From Rubrobacter aplysinae (lineage in GTDB: Bacteria; Actinomycetota; Rubrobacteria; Rubrobacterales; Rubrobacteraceae): a stretch of DNA of 64,000 bases. Within the stretch, counting starts at the first letter, position 1. Every line of letters begins with the position of its first letter. Under the pieces are notes generated by a model that did no database searches, was not told the origin of the DNA, and saw nothing but the letters and a program-made list of their open reading frames with translations. The stretch is taken from contig NZ_LEKH01000005.1 of NCBI RefSeq assembly GCF_001029505.1, forward strand, positions 124,001 to 188,000, given 5' to 3'. Shown in pieces: positions 49,833 through 58,697 of this stretch. The position numbers and the translations under genes are program-made.

Positions 49833-51131
49833 TCAGCCCGCTATGGCCTCGAAGGCGCGGCGGGCGTTGTAGGTGACCTCCTCCTCGTCGAGGGTCAGGC
49901 ACTCTCCGTTGCGCATCAGGGGCTCGCCCTGCACGTACACGTCGCGCACGTCGCTGCCGAAGGCCGAGTACACCACGTTGGAGATCACGTCGTGTACGGG
50001 CTGCAGGTGCGCGGCGTCCAGGTCTATGGTTATGAAGTCCGCGCTCTTGCCGGCTTCGAGCGTGCCCGTGGTCTCGCCGAGGAAGGCGCACTCCGCGCCG
50101 TAGGAGGTACCCATCCTGAGGGCGGTCTCGGCGGGGACGGCGAGCGGGTCCTGGAGGGCGCCCTTGTGGATCAGGGCAGCTAGCCGGATCTCCTCCAGCA
50201 TGTCCAGGTTGTTGTTGCTGGCCGCGCCGTCGGTGCCGAGCGAGGGCCTCATCCCGCGCCGGAGCATCTCCGGCACCGGGGCGACGCCGCTGCCGAGCTT
50301 GAGGTTGCTGCCGGGGTTGTGGGCCACCTTCACGTCGTGGCTCGCCAGGGTCTGTAGCTCTTCTTCGGTGAGGTGGACGGCGTGGGCGACGAGCGCGGGG
50401 CCGTCGAACACCCCGAGGCGGCGCAGGTGCTCGACCGGTCGCACGCCGTACTCCTCTACGTTTTGCTGTATCTCGGCCTCGGTCTCGGACATGTGGGTGT
50501 GGATCGGCAGCCCGAGGTCGCGGGCGCTCTCGACGAACCTCTCTATAAAGTCCGGCGGGCACGTGTACGGCGCATGCGGGCCCATCATCGCGGTTATGCG
50601 CCCTCCCGCCTGACCGTGCCAGTTCTCCGCGAAGGATATGGCTTCCCGGAGCTTGGCGTCCCGCTCATCCTCGGGGCCGAGCCCTATGGCTCCCCGGCAC
50701 AGGCCCGCGCGCAGGCCGGACTCCTCGACCACGCCGGCAACGTGATCCATGTGGTCGTACATGTCCACGAAGCAGGTGGTTCCGCCCTTGATCATCTCCA
50801 GAGCCGCCAGAGCCGCGCCCCACCTGCCCTGCTCGGGACCGTACCTGCCCTCCATCGGCCACATCTTCTCCTCCAGCCAGGTCTTTAGCGGTAGATCGTC
50901 GCCGTAGCCCCGCAACAGGGACATCGCGGCGTGACCGTGGGTGTTGACGAGACCCGGCAGGAGCGCCTTGCCGCCGAGGTCCACCACCTCGTCATACGAG
51001 CTCGTGTCCTGCGGGGTGTCTCCGACGTGGGAGATGAGACCGTTCTCCACGGCGAGCGAGCCACCGGATACGGGCCCTGACGAGCCCTCCGCCATCGTCA
51101 GAACAACCGCGTTCGTAAAGAGACGTTTCAA
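49833..51131 (-). CDS. 5-methylthioadenosine/S-adenosylhomocysteine deaminase-like amidohydrolase
   Basis: A TTG at 51131, preceded by GGGAGCACAGG, gives 432 residues. Metal ligands are in LVNTHGHAAMSLLRGYGDDL, PIHTHMSETEAEIQQNVEE, LVAHAVHLTEEELQTLASHD and LGTDGAASNNNLDMLEEIRL, the MtaD pattern. It deaminates an adenosine-type purine nucleoside. It sits beside polyprenyl synthase and menG, genes of menaquinone synthesis. In the futalosine route an amidohydrolase of this kind deaminates aminodeoxyfutalosine, so that role is possible. Confidence 0.88.
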   Translation of the reverse strand: MKRLFTNAVVLTMAEGSSGPVSGGSLAVENGLISHVGDTPQDTSSYDEVVDLGGKALLPGLVNTHGHAAMSLLRGYGDDLPLKTWLEEKMWPMEGRYGPEQGRWGAALAALEMIKGGTTCFVDMYDHMDHVAGVVEESGLRAGLCRGAIGLGPEDERDAKLREAISFAENWHGQAGGRITAMMGPHAPYTCPPDFIERFVESARDLGLPIHTHMSETEAEIQQNVEEYGVRPVEHLRRLGVFDGPALVAHAVHLTEEELQTLASHDVKVAHNPGSNLKLGSGVAPVPEMLRRGMRPSLGTDGAASNNNLDMLEEIRLAALIHKGALQDPLAVPAETALRMGTSYGAECAFLGETTGTLEAGKSADFITIDLDAAHLQPVHDVISNVVYSAFGSDVRDVYVQGEPLMRNGECLTLDEEEVTYNARRAFEAIAG

Positions 51132-51276
51132 CCTGTGCTCCCTCGCAGTACGGATACATGGATAAGCAACTTCAAGCAATTCTGGGTCGGCGACCCGGCG
51201 AAAAAGGTTAGCATAATCAATCCCGGTACTCCCGGAAGCGCGGCGGTATCGGGCGAAGGTACCGGCCCAACCGGGC

Positions 51277-52323
51277 TCAGGTGTCGCGGCCCACTACCTC
51301 GCGCGCGATGGCTTCGAGGATAATCCTCTCCTCCGTCTCCGGGAGGAGCGTAAGGTCTTCGAGGGCGGCCTCGACCTCGCCACGGGCCCAGGCCTCGGTC
51401 TTGGAGACGGCGTCGGTGGCGAGCACCGCGTCTATCCCGGCCTCCAGCAGCTCGGGAGAGGGCTCGGGCTCGGCCAGGACGCGGCGTATTAGCCCGGCGT
51501 CGCCTTCGCGCAGGGCGAAGATTACGGGCAGCGTCACGGTGCCCTCGGCGAGATCGCCGCCGACGCCCTTGCCGGTTACGCCGGGCACTCCAGCGAAGTC
51601 CATCACGTCGTCCGACATCTGAAAGGCGACACCGAGGGCCTGTCCGTAGTTGGAGAGCGCGTCTACCTGCGGCAGCGAGAGCCCGCCAAGGGAGCCTCCG
51701 GCGACGCAGGCCGCCTTGAACAGGCCCGCGGTCTTCATGCGGATGTGATTCAGATACACCTCGACCTCCACCTCGGAGCCAGTCGAGCGGTACTGTTCGA
51801 GCTCCCCGGTCGCCAGCGCCTCCGAGGCTTCGGCAAAGGCCCGGATCAGGCGCGGGTCGCCTATGGCAGCGAGGTCCGAGAATGCCTCGGCGAACAGGTA
51901 GTCTCCTGCGGCGACCGCCTTCTCCCGGCCGTACGTGGCCACGGTGGTGGCCCGTCCGCGCCGGCTCTCTGCCCGGTCTACTATGTCGTCGTGGATCAGG
52001 GTCGCCGTGTGCAGAACCTCCACGGCGGTCGAGGCGCCGAGCACGGCGTCGCGGTCGGCCCCGCCCAGGGCGGAGCTAAGTATCAACAGCAGCGGCCGCA
52101 GACGCTTGCCTCCGGCGGTAAGCGCCTCCAGCGTCGGGGTTACGAGATTCTCGGGAGCCCGGCGCGAGACCTCGACCAGCGAGCCTTCGACTTCACGCAG
52201 GAGCCGGACCGCGTCGGGCGGCAGCGTCTCCTTGAGCTCCCCGGCGCGCCGGGCCACGCTGCGGCCATCGCCACTCTCGTACCGTCCGCGGTCCCGATCT
52301 CCGCTATTCAACTCCCGGCCCAC
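51277..52323 (-). CDS. Polyprenyl (heptaprenyl-type) diphosphate synthase
   Basis: A GTG at 52323, after GAGAGGAGCGC, gives 348 residues and overlaps the menG end by 20 bases. The first Asp-rich motif is TLIHDDIVDRAESRRGRAT and the second is VAFQMSDDVMDFAGVPGVTG, with KRLRPLLLILSSALGG between the N-terminus and the first. It makes the long prenyl tail of menaquinone. The genes hemL, menG and this one form one descending series. Confidence 0.93.
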   Translation of the reverse strand: MGRELNSGDRDRGRYESGDGRSVARRAGELKETLPPDAVRLLREVEGSLVEVSRRAPENLVTPTLEALTAGGKRLRPLLLILSSALGGADRDAVLGASTAVEVLHTATLIHDDIVDRAESRRGRATTVATYGREKAVAAGDYLFAEAFSDLAAIGDPRLIRAFAEASEALATGELEQYRSTGSEVEVEVYLNHIRMKTAGLFKAACVAGGSLGGLSLPQVDALSNYGQALGVAFQMSDDVMDFAGVPGVTGKGVGGDLAEGTVTLPVIFALREGDAGLIRRVLAEPEPSPELLEAGIDAVLATDAVSKTEAWARGEVEAALEDLTLLPETEERIILEAIAREVVGRDT

Positions 52324-53026
52324 GCGCTCCTCTCGACCCTTTCGTCCCGCTATGTAGCGTGATGATGCCGCCCGCGAGCCTCCGCCACTGTATGTTCCGT
52401 AACCCATTACGCTCCATTATTCCAGCTAAATCCTCGGGTGCTACGAACTCTTTCACGCTCGTCGGCAGGTAGGAGTACGCCCAGGAGTCCCCGGAGACCT
52501 TTGCCCCGAGCCAGGGCACCACGCGATCGAACCACAACCCGTAGAAGAGCGCCGGCACCCGCCCGGACGGGCGGGCTATCTCCAGACACACGACCCGGCC
52601 GCCGGGCCTGACCGCCCGCGACATCTCCCTGAACAGGGCGTCGAGGTTCGGGATGTTGCGTGCTCCGTAGGCTATGGTGGCGGCGTCGAAGGCCCCGCTC
52701 TCCGCGCCGGGCACGTCGTTTAGTACACCGTCCAGGTTGGTGGCGTCCCCCACCCGGTACTCGACGTTGGAGAGCGGTCTGCGACGGGCGGCGGCGAGCA
52801 TCTCGCGGGAGAAATCCACCCCGAGGACGTGGCCCTCGGGTCCGGCGCGGCGGGCGAGGTCGCGGGTGAGGCTGCCGGTGCCACAGGCGAGATCCAGGAC
52901 CCGCGAACCGGGCCGGACGCCGGCCTCGGAGATCACGACCCTGTTCCACACCCGGTTCAGTCCCCCGGTCATGAGCGTGTTCAGCAGCTCGTAGCGTCCG
53001 GCTATGCGGTCGAACATCTCCCGCAC
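52304..53026 (-). CDS. menG: Demethylmenaquinone methyltransferase (UbiE/MenG)
   Basis: The GTG at 53026 is the first possible start in frame; it gives 240 residues beginning MREMFDRIAGRYELLN. SAM binding is shown by RVLDLACGTGSLTRDLARRA, VLGVDFSREMLAAARRRPLS and DAATIAYGARNIPNLDALFR. The family ending (YLPTSVKEFVAPEDLAGIME, GGIITLHSGTK) is intact. It methylates the quinone ring in the last step of menaquinone synthesis. Confidence 0.94.
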   Translation of the reverse strand: MREMFDRIAGRYELLNTLMTGGLNRVWNRVVISEAGVRPGSRVLDLACGTGSLTRDLARRAGPEGHVLGVDFSREMLAAARRRPLSNVEYRVGDATNLDGVLNDVPGAESGAFDAATIAYGARNIPNLDALFREMSRAVRPGGRVVCLEIARPSGRVPALFYGLWFDRVVPWLGAKVSGDSWAYSYLPTSVKEFVAPEDLAGIMERNGLRNIQWRRLAGGIITLHSGTKGSRGARGPGVE

Positions 53027-53231
53027 GAGCCGGGCTCGCTCCTCTCCCGAGGGCAGCGTTTCGGGGCCGTCAGACCCTTCCGTTCTCCGCCTATCCGTGC
53101 TGTCTTTACTCTCCGGTATCCCGGCCTCCGCTTTCCACGTTCCACGTCCGCCGCGTTTGTGGTCGAACCGGCCTCCATGCCAGAGGGCCAGCCAGCTACC
53201 CCGTCGTTCCTCTCCGGTAGATCGTCCCGGA

Positions 53232-53678
53232 CTACGTGACGGTGGTACGGCCCGGTCCGTCGTGAGGCTCCAGGCTCTCCACCGCCTCGAGGATACGCTC
53301 CCCGCTGGCTTCCCGGCCCTCGCCGGTAAGTATGTCCAGGAGGCCGGTCAAATGCGGCATCCAGTGCCCGAATCCCACCACGCCCCCCGCGGAGATGCGG
53401 CCGGCCCCGTCGCGTATGAGGCGGCTCGCCACGGCTACGAACTCCGGCTCGTCCAGGCGTGCGATGGTGTCTATGGCCCAGGCGTAGGACCCGTCGCCGA
53501 GAAGTATCTGCTCGTCCCCGGCGACCTCCGCGGCGTAGTGGGCGTCGAAGCCCCGCTGGAGGTAGCCCAGGGCCTCGGCGACGGCCTCGCTCCGCTTGCG
53601 GTCACCGGAAGCGCCCTCCGCCGCGAGCCGGAACACCTCCCGGATCGGGACCAGCGGCGTTCTGGAAGTAGCCTCCAC
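53232..53678 (-). CDS. Hypothetical alpha-helical protein
   Basis: The 148-residue protein reads SRTPLVPIREVFRLAAEGAS, RSEAVAEALGYLQRGFDAHY, SYAWAIDTIARLDEPEFVAV and VVGFGHWMPHLTGLLDILTG. It is acidic and probably all-helical. No family is recognised. It starts at the hemL stop (shared base), so it is translationally coupled to that gene. Confidence 0.7.
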   Translation of the reverse strand: MEATSRTPLVPIREVFRLAAEGASGDRKRSEAVAEALGYLQRGFDAHYAAEVAGDEQILLGDGSYAWAIDTIARLDEPEFVAVASRLIRDGAGRISAGGVVGFGHWMPHLTGLLDILTGEGREASGERILEAVESLEPHDGPGRTTVT

Positions 53679-55021
53679 TATCCGGCTCCCCCGCTAGCGA
53701 ACCACTCCCGGGCGGCCTCGGCGGCGCGGTCTATCTCGTCTTCGGTGTGGGCAGCGGAGATGAATCCGGCCTCGTACTGGCTCGGGGCCAGATACACGCC
53801 CCGGCTCATCATGTGCCAGAAAAAGTCCTTGAACGCCTCCGTATCCGAGGCCGCGGCGGACGAGAAGTCCCTTACAGGTCCCCCGGTGAAGAACAGGCTG
53901 ACCATCGAGCCGACCCCGTTGACGCAGTACGGGTGGTCTCCGGCCTCGGCCGCCTCGGTCATGCCCGCCTTCCAGCGATCGCCCAGCTCCTCGAGGCGCT
54001 CGTAGAAGCCGGGCTCGGCGGTGGCTTTCAGGGTCGCGAGCCCGGCGGCCATCGCGAGCGGGTTGCCCGAGAGCGTGCCCGCCTGGTACACGGGGCCGAC
54101 AGGGGCGACCATCTCCATGATCTCGGCCCGGCCGCCAAAAGCGCCGACCGGCAGGCCACCGCCTATGACCTTCCCGAGACACGTCATGTCCGGGGTGACG
54201 CCGTAACGCTCCTGCGCGCCGCCGCGCGCGACCCGGAACCCGCTCATCACCTCGTCGAAGATGAGGACCGAGCCGTACTGGCTCGCAACCTCCCGCAGAC
54301 CTTCGAGGAATCCTTCTTCCGGCGGGACGCAGCCCATGTTGCCGCCGACCGGCTCGACGATTACGGCGGCGATCTCCTCCCCGATCTCGGAGAAAACCTC
54401 CCGCACGGCGTCGAGGTCGTTGTAGGGGGCGACGGCGGTGTCCTTCGCCGCGCCCTCGGTAACTCCGGGGCTGTCCGGTAGGCCGAGGGTCGCCACACCC
54501 GAGCCCGCCGACACCAGCAGGGCGTCGCCGTGGCCGTGGTAGTTGCCCTCGAACTTGAGGATCTTCTCCCGCCCCGTATAGCCCCGGGCGACGCGCACGG
54601 CGCTCATCGTGGCCTCGGTACCGGAGTTCGTTAAGCGGACCATCTCGACGGAGGGTACTGCGGCACAGATCTCCTCCGCGACCTCGACCTCGATCTCTGT
54701 CGGCGCGCCAAAGGTGGTGCCGCTGCGGGTGGTGCGCTCCAGCGCCTCGACGACCTCCGGATACGCGTGGCCCAGAATGAGCGGACCGTAGCTCATCACG
54801 TAATCCACGTACTCGTTGCCGTCCACGTCGAAGATGCGCGAGCCCTCGCCCCGGGCCGCGAAGACCGGGCTGCCGCCCACGGAGCGGTACGCCCTCACGG
54901 GGCTGTTCACGCCGCCGGGGATGTAGGCCTGCGCCCTCTCGGCCAACCGGGCCGACCAGTCCAGCGCGAGCGCCTCTTTAGCGCCGACGCCCATGCCGCT
55001 ATCGCGATCTTCGCCGCGCAA
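53678..55021 (-). CDS. hemL: Glutamate-1-semialdehyde 2,1-aminomutase
   Basis: A TTG at 55021, seven bases after TAGGAGG, gives 447 residues. The aminotransferase-class III protein has YIPGGVNSPVRAYRSVGGSP, FVDGNEYVDYVMSYGPLILG-type N-terminal blocks (FDVDGNEYVDYVMSYGPLIL), LTNSGTEATMSAVRVARGYT, KILKFEGNYHGHGDALLVSA, the PLP Lys in GKVIGGGLPVGAFGG and YQAGTLSGNPLAMAAGLATL. It makes 5-aminolevulinate. It is in the heme cluster after hemB. Confidence 0.96.
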   Translation of the reverse strand: MRGEDRDSGMGVGAKEALALDWSARLAERAQAYIPGGVNSPVRAYRSVGGSPVFAARGEGSRIFDVDGNEYVDYVMSYGPLILGHAYPEVVEALERTTRSGTTFGAPTEIEVEVAEEICAAVPSVEMVRLTNSGTEATMSAVRVARGYTGREKILKFEGNYHGHGDALLVSAGSGVATLGLPDSPGVTEGAAKDTAVAPYNDLDAVREVFSEIGEEIAAVIVEPVGGNMGCVPPEEGFLEGLREVASQYGSVLIFDEVMSGFRVARGGAQERYGVTPDMTCLGKVIGGGLPVGAFGGRAEIMEMVAPVGPVYQAGTLSGNPLAMAAGLATLKATAEPGFYERLEELGDRWKAGMTEAAEAGDHPYCVNGVGSMVSLFFTGGPVRDFSSAAASDTEAFKDFFWHMMSRGVYLAPSQYEAGFISAAHTEDEIDRAAEAAREWFASGGAG

Positions 55022-55145
55022 CTGCGATCCTCCTAGCAAGAAATCCTACGTTACGTATACCTCTAAGACCCCGAAAGGGCCGTAAAGCTGCTTACTCTAG
55101 CCTATCCGGCGACACGACGCCCGGCGACGAGCCCGGAGCGAGAAA

Positions 55146-56123
55146 CTAGGAGAGCCAGCGCGCCACGTCGGGGGCGTGGTAGCTGAAGATCACCTCGGCC
55201 CCGGCCCGCTTTATGCCGGTCATGGCTTCGAGGACGGCGCTCTGCTCGTCCAGCCAGCCCTTCTCGGCGGCGGCTTTGATCATGGAGAACTCGCCGCTCA
55301 CGTTGTACGCGGCGAGCGGCAGGTCGGTCGTCTCGCGTACCCGGCGCAGGATGTCCAGATAAGGCAGCGCGGGCTTGACCATGATCATGTCCGCCCCCTC
55401 CTCGACGTCCAGCCCGACCTCTCGCAGCGCCTCGCGGGCGTTGGCCGGGTCCATCTGGTAGCCGCGCCGGTCGCCGAACTCGGGGGCGCTCTCCGCCGCG
55501 TCCCGAAACGGGCCGTAGAAGCTCGACGCGTACTTGGAGGCGTAGGAGAGTATCGGGGTGTGCTCGAAGCCTTCGCGGTCGAGGTCGGCGCGCAGGGCTG
55601 CGACACGGCCGTCCATCATGTCCGAGGGTGCCACGACGTCCGCCCCGGCCTCGGCGTGGCTTACCGCCGTGCGCGCCAGGAGCTCCAGGCTCACGTCGTT
55701 CATGATCTCACCGCGCTCGGCGTCCACGACGCCGCAGTGACCGTGAGACATGTACTCGCACAGGCACACGTCCGTAACGACGAGCAGCTCCGGCACGGCG
55801 TCCTTTATGGCGCGGACGGCGAGCTGTATGACGCCCTCCGGGTCGTAGGCCCCGCTCGCCGCCTCGTCCTTTGATTCGGGTATGCCGAAGAGCAGGACGC
55901 CCGGTATTCCGAGCGAGTGGGCTCGCTTCGCCTCGGCGACGGCGTTGTTTATGGACATCTGCCGGATGCCGGGCATGGACGGTATCTCGTTGTCTACTTC
56001 CTGCCCGGAGGCGACGAACATCGGATACATGAAATCCTGGGGGGAAAGCTCGGTCTCGCGCACCAGACTGCGCAAAGCCGAGGTGCGGCGCGTCCTGCGG
56101 AGCCTCTGCTGGGGGAATGCCAT
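55146..56123 (-). CDS. hemB: Porphobilinogen synthase
   Basis: The 325-residue protein has DFMYPMFVASGQEVDNEIPS, the Zn-type cysteine cluster DVCLCEYMSHGHCG, DVVAPSDMMDGRVAALRADL, the Lys of the A-site in LSYASKYASSFYGPFRDAAE and the P-site Lys in ADMIMVKPALPYLDILRR. It condenses two 5-aminolevulinates. The three-Cys metal site predicts a zinc enzyme. Confidence 0.97.
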   Translation of the reverse strand: MAFPQQRLRRTRRTSALRSLVRETELSPQDFMYPMFVASGQEVDNEIPSMPGIRQMSINNAVAEAKRAHSLGIPGVLLFGIPESKDEAASGAYDPEGVIQLAVRAIKDAVPELLVVTDVCLCEYMSHGHCGVVDAERGEIMNDVSLELLARTAVSHAEAGADVVAPSDMMDGRVAALRADLDREGFEHTPILSYASKYASSFYGPFRDAAESAPEFGDRRGYQMDPANAREALREVGLDVEEGADMIMVKPALPYLDILRRVRETTDLPLAAYNVSGEFSMIKAAAEKGWLDEQSAVLEAMTGIKRAGAEVIFSYHAPDVARWLS

Positions 56124-56228
56124 GTCGTGTAGCCTCTCTGACGCGTACGATTGGAGGGAGGTTTACGGCCTCCGTGAATCAGAGTCTAACGCGCGCTCGC
56201 CGGCGCCTGTACAGGGACTACAAAGCGC

Positions 56229-57749
56229 CTAGCGCGCCGCGCCGGAGAGTAGACCGCGGACCGCGTTTATCAGGCCCGGTATGGTGTACTCCTCCGCCTC
56301 CGTAGAGACCTCCAGGCCGTGGCCGCGGGCGGTGTCGGCCGTGATCGGGCCGATACACGCGATACTCGTCCTGGAGGCGAGATCCCTGGCGCGCTCTTCT
56401 CCAAATGCCAGCACGAAGTTCTCGACCGTCGAGCTCGCGGTGAAGGTTATGCAGTCCACCTCGCCGGCCTCCAGGCGCGCGGCGAGGCTCCCGGCTCCCG
56501 CGTCCGAGGCAACGGACTCGTAGACGGGCGGCACGTCCACCTCGGCTCCGGCCTCACGCAGCTTCTCGGGCAGTATCTCGCGCGCGACCTTGGCCCGGGG
56601 TATCAGCACCCTCTCTCCCACCAACGATTCGCCGCCGATCTCCTCCAGCAGCGCCTCCGCCCGGTACTCGGAGGGGATAACGTCCACCCCCAACCCGCTT
56701 TGCTTCAGGCTCTCGGCGGTGGCCGGGCCGATGGCGGCTATCTTGGCCGCGCGTGGGACGGCACGGAGATCCAGGCCGTGCTCCCCGAGCCGCTCGACGA
56801 AAGCCTCTACCCCGTTCACGCTGGTGAACACCAGCCAACCGTAACCGTCAAGCTCACGTATAGCCTTATCCAGAGGTTTAAAGTCCTCCGGGGGCCGTAT
56901 CTCGATGGTCGGGAACTCCACCACCTCGGCTCCGAGCGACTCCAGCTCCCGGGAGAGGTCTCCGGCCTGCGCCCTGGCACGGGTGACCACCACCCGCCGC
57001 CCGAAGAGCGGTCGGACTTCGAACCAGGAAAGATCTTCGCGAAGGCCGACGACGTCGCCGACCACGGTAACGGCGGGCGGCTTCAGGCCGGCTTCCTCGA
57101 CACGATCCGCTATGTCCGCGAGGGTGCCGGTCACCGTGTGCTGCTCGGGCAGGGTGCCCCAGCGCACACAGGCCACGGGCGTGTCGGGGCTTTTGCCGGC
57201 GGCGGTTAGCCCGGAGGAGATCTCCCGCAGACGCCCGATGCCCATGTACAGGACCAGGGTGTCTGCGCCGTTCGCGGCCTTCGTCCAGTCCACGTCCTGG
57301 CCGTCCTTGGTCGGGTCCTCGTGACCGGTGATGAACGCGACGCTCGTGGAGACGCGGCGGTGGGTGACCGGGATCCCGGCGTACGCCGGGGCGGCGGCCC
57401 CGCTGGTGATGCCCGGGACCACCTCGAACGGGATACCGGCCCGGGTGAGGTCCAGCGCCTCCTCACCGCCACGCCCGAAGATGTACGGGTCGCCCCCCTT
57501 GAGGCGAACCACGCTCTTACCCTCGTTTCCGAGACGGACCAGCAGGGCGTTTATCTCCTCCTGAGACATCGTGGGCTCGCCGGGCTTCTTGCCGACGTAG
57601 ATCCTCTCTGCCTCCGGCGGCGCGAGGGAGAGCAGGCTTTCGGGGGCGAGACGGTCGTAGACCACGGCGTCGGCGTTTTCGAGCAGGCGTTTGCCCTTGA
57701 GGGTGAAGAGGCCGGGGTCTCCCGGCCCGGAGCCCACGAGGTGGATCAC
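56229..57749 (-). CDS. cobA-hemD: Fused uroporphyrinogen-III C-methyltransferase / uroporphyrinogen-III synthase
   Basis: A GTG at 57749 overlapping the hemC stop (GTGA) gives 506 residues. The N-terminal domain (1-245) is CobA/SUMT: VIHLVGSGPGDPGLFTLKG, VRLKGGDPYIFGRGGEEALD, VPGITSGAAAPAYAGIPVTH and LYMGIGRLREI. The C-terminal domain (from about 250) is HemD: VVVTRARAQAGDLSRELESL, WLVFTSVNGVEAFVERLGEH and IACIGPITADTARGHGLEVS. One chain thus closes the tetrapyrrole ring and diverts it to siroheme and cobalamin. Confidence 0.95.
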   Translation of the reverse strand: MIHLVGSGPGDPGLFTLKGKRLLENADAVVYDRLAPESLLSLAPPEAERIYVGKKPGEPTMSQEEINALLVRLGNEGKSVVRLKGGDPYIFGRGGEEALDLTRAGIPFEVVPGITSGAAAPAYAGIPVTHRRVSTSVAFITGHEDPTKDGQDVDWTKAANGADTLVLYMGIGRLREISSGLTAAGKSPDTPVACVRWGTLPEQHTVTGTLADIADRVEEAGLKPPAVTVVGDVVGLREDLSWFEVRPLFGRRVVVTRARAQAGDLSRELESLGAEVVEFPTIEIRPPEDFKPLDKAIRELDGYGWLVFTSVNGVEAFVERLGEHGLDLRAVPRAAKIAAIGPATAESLKQSGLGVDVIPSEYRAEALLEEIGGESLVGERVLIPRAKVAREILPEKLREAGAEVDVPPVYESVASDAGAGSLAARLEAGEVDCITFTASSTVENFVLAFGEERARDLASRTSIACIGPITADTARGHGLEVSTEAEEYTIPGLINAVRGLLSGAAR

Positions 57750-58687
57750 GACCGGACCTCCCGGATCTCGGCCAGCACCGTCTCCGCACCCTGCGAGATG
57801 AGATCCCGCGCCAGCCGCCATCCGACCTCTTCCGGGTCCACCCCCTCGGCCTCGCCGCGGTACACCATTGCCCCGTCCGGCGAGGCCACGATGCCTTCGA
57901 GGCGCAGACCGCCATTCTCCGACTCATCCACCACGCTGCTCGCGCCTACGGGCAGGCGGCAGCCGCCCTCCAGCGCCCGCAGCATAGCCCGCTCGGCTAG
58001 CGCGGCCTTTTCGGTGGGCTCGTGGTTGAGCGTGGCGCGGATGCGGCCGTGCAGCGGGTGGTCTTGCCGAACTGCCACGGCGAGGGCTCCCTGACCGACG
58101 GCGGGCAGCATCACGTCCGGCGGTATAACGGTGTGGTTTACCGTTATGTCCAGCCCGAGCCGGACGAGCCCGGCGTGGGCGAGCACGAGGGCGTCGGCCT
58201 CCCCGTCGCGCATCTTGCGGATTCGGGTATCCACGTTGCCCCGGATATCCACGATGGAGAGATCCGGCCGGCGCCACAGTAGCTGCGCCTTGCGCCGCAG
58301 GCTGGAGGTCGCCACGACTGCGCCGGTGGGCAGCTCGTCCACGGTCCATCCGGCCTCTGAAACGAGGGCGTCGGCGGTACCGTGACGCTCTCCGATGGCC
58401 GCAAGACCTGTTCCTTCCGGCACCTCGGTCGGCACGTCCTTCAGAGAATGTACGGCCAGGTCTAGCTCCCCGCCGAGAAGAGCCTCGTCGAGCTGGCGGG
58501 TAAACACGTCACGCTGGTCTATCGCGGAGAGCGGGACGTCGGGGCGATGCTCGCTGGTGGTCTTTATAACGCGGACCTCGACCTCCAAGCCCGCCGCCCG
58601 CAGAGCGTCGGCGCAGGAGTCGGCCTGTACCAGGGCCAGCTTGGAGCCCCGGGTGCCGAGAACCAGGGTATCCGGCGTGACCGGCAA
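57746..58687 (-). CDS. hemC: Hydroxymethylbilane synthase
   Basis: The 313-residue protein has LVLGTRGSKLALVQADSCAD, DVFTRQLDEALLGGELDLAV followed by HSLKDVPTEVPEG, SSLRRKAQLLWRRPDLSI and the dipyrromethane-cofactor Cys in ALEGGCRLPVGASSVVDES. It polymerises four porphobilinogens. It starts 10 bases after hemA and is coupled to cobA-hemD. Confidence 0.97.
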   Translation of the reverse strand: MPVTPDTLVLGTRGSKLALVQADSCADALRAAGLEVEVRVIKTTSEHRPDVPLSAIDQRDVFTRQLDEALLGGELDLAVHSLKDVPTEVPEGTGLAAIGERHGTADALVSEAGWTVDELPTGAVVATSSLRRKAQLLWRRPDLSIVDIRGNVDTRIRKMRDGEADALVLAHAGLVRLGLDITVNHTVIPPDVMLPAVGQGALAVAVRQDHPLHGRIRATLNHEPTEKAALAERAMLRALEGGCRLPVGASSVVDESENGGLRLEGIVASPDGAMVYRGEAEGVDPEEVGWRLARDLISQGAETVLAEIREVRS

Positions 58688-58697
58688 ACTACCTCCG

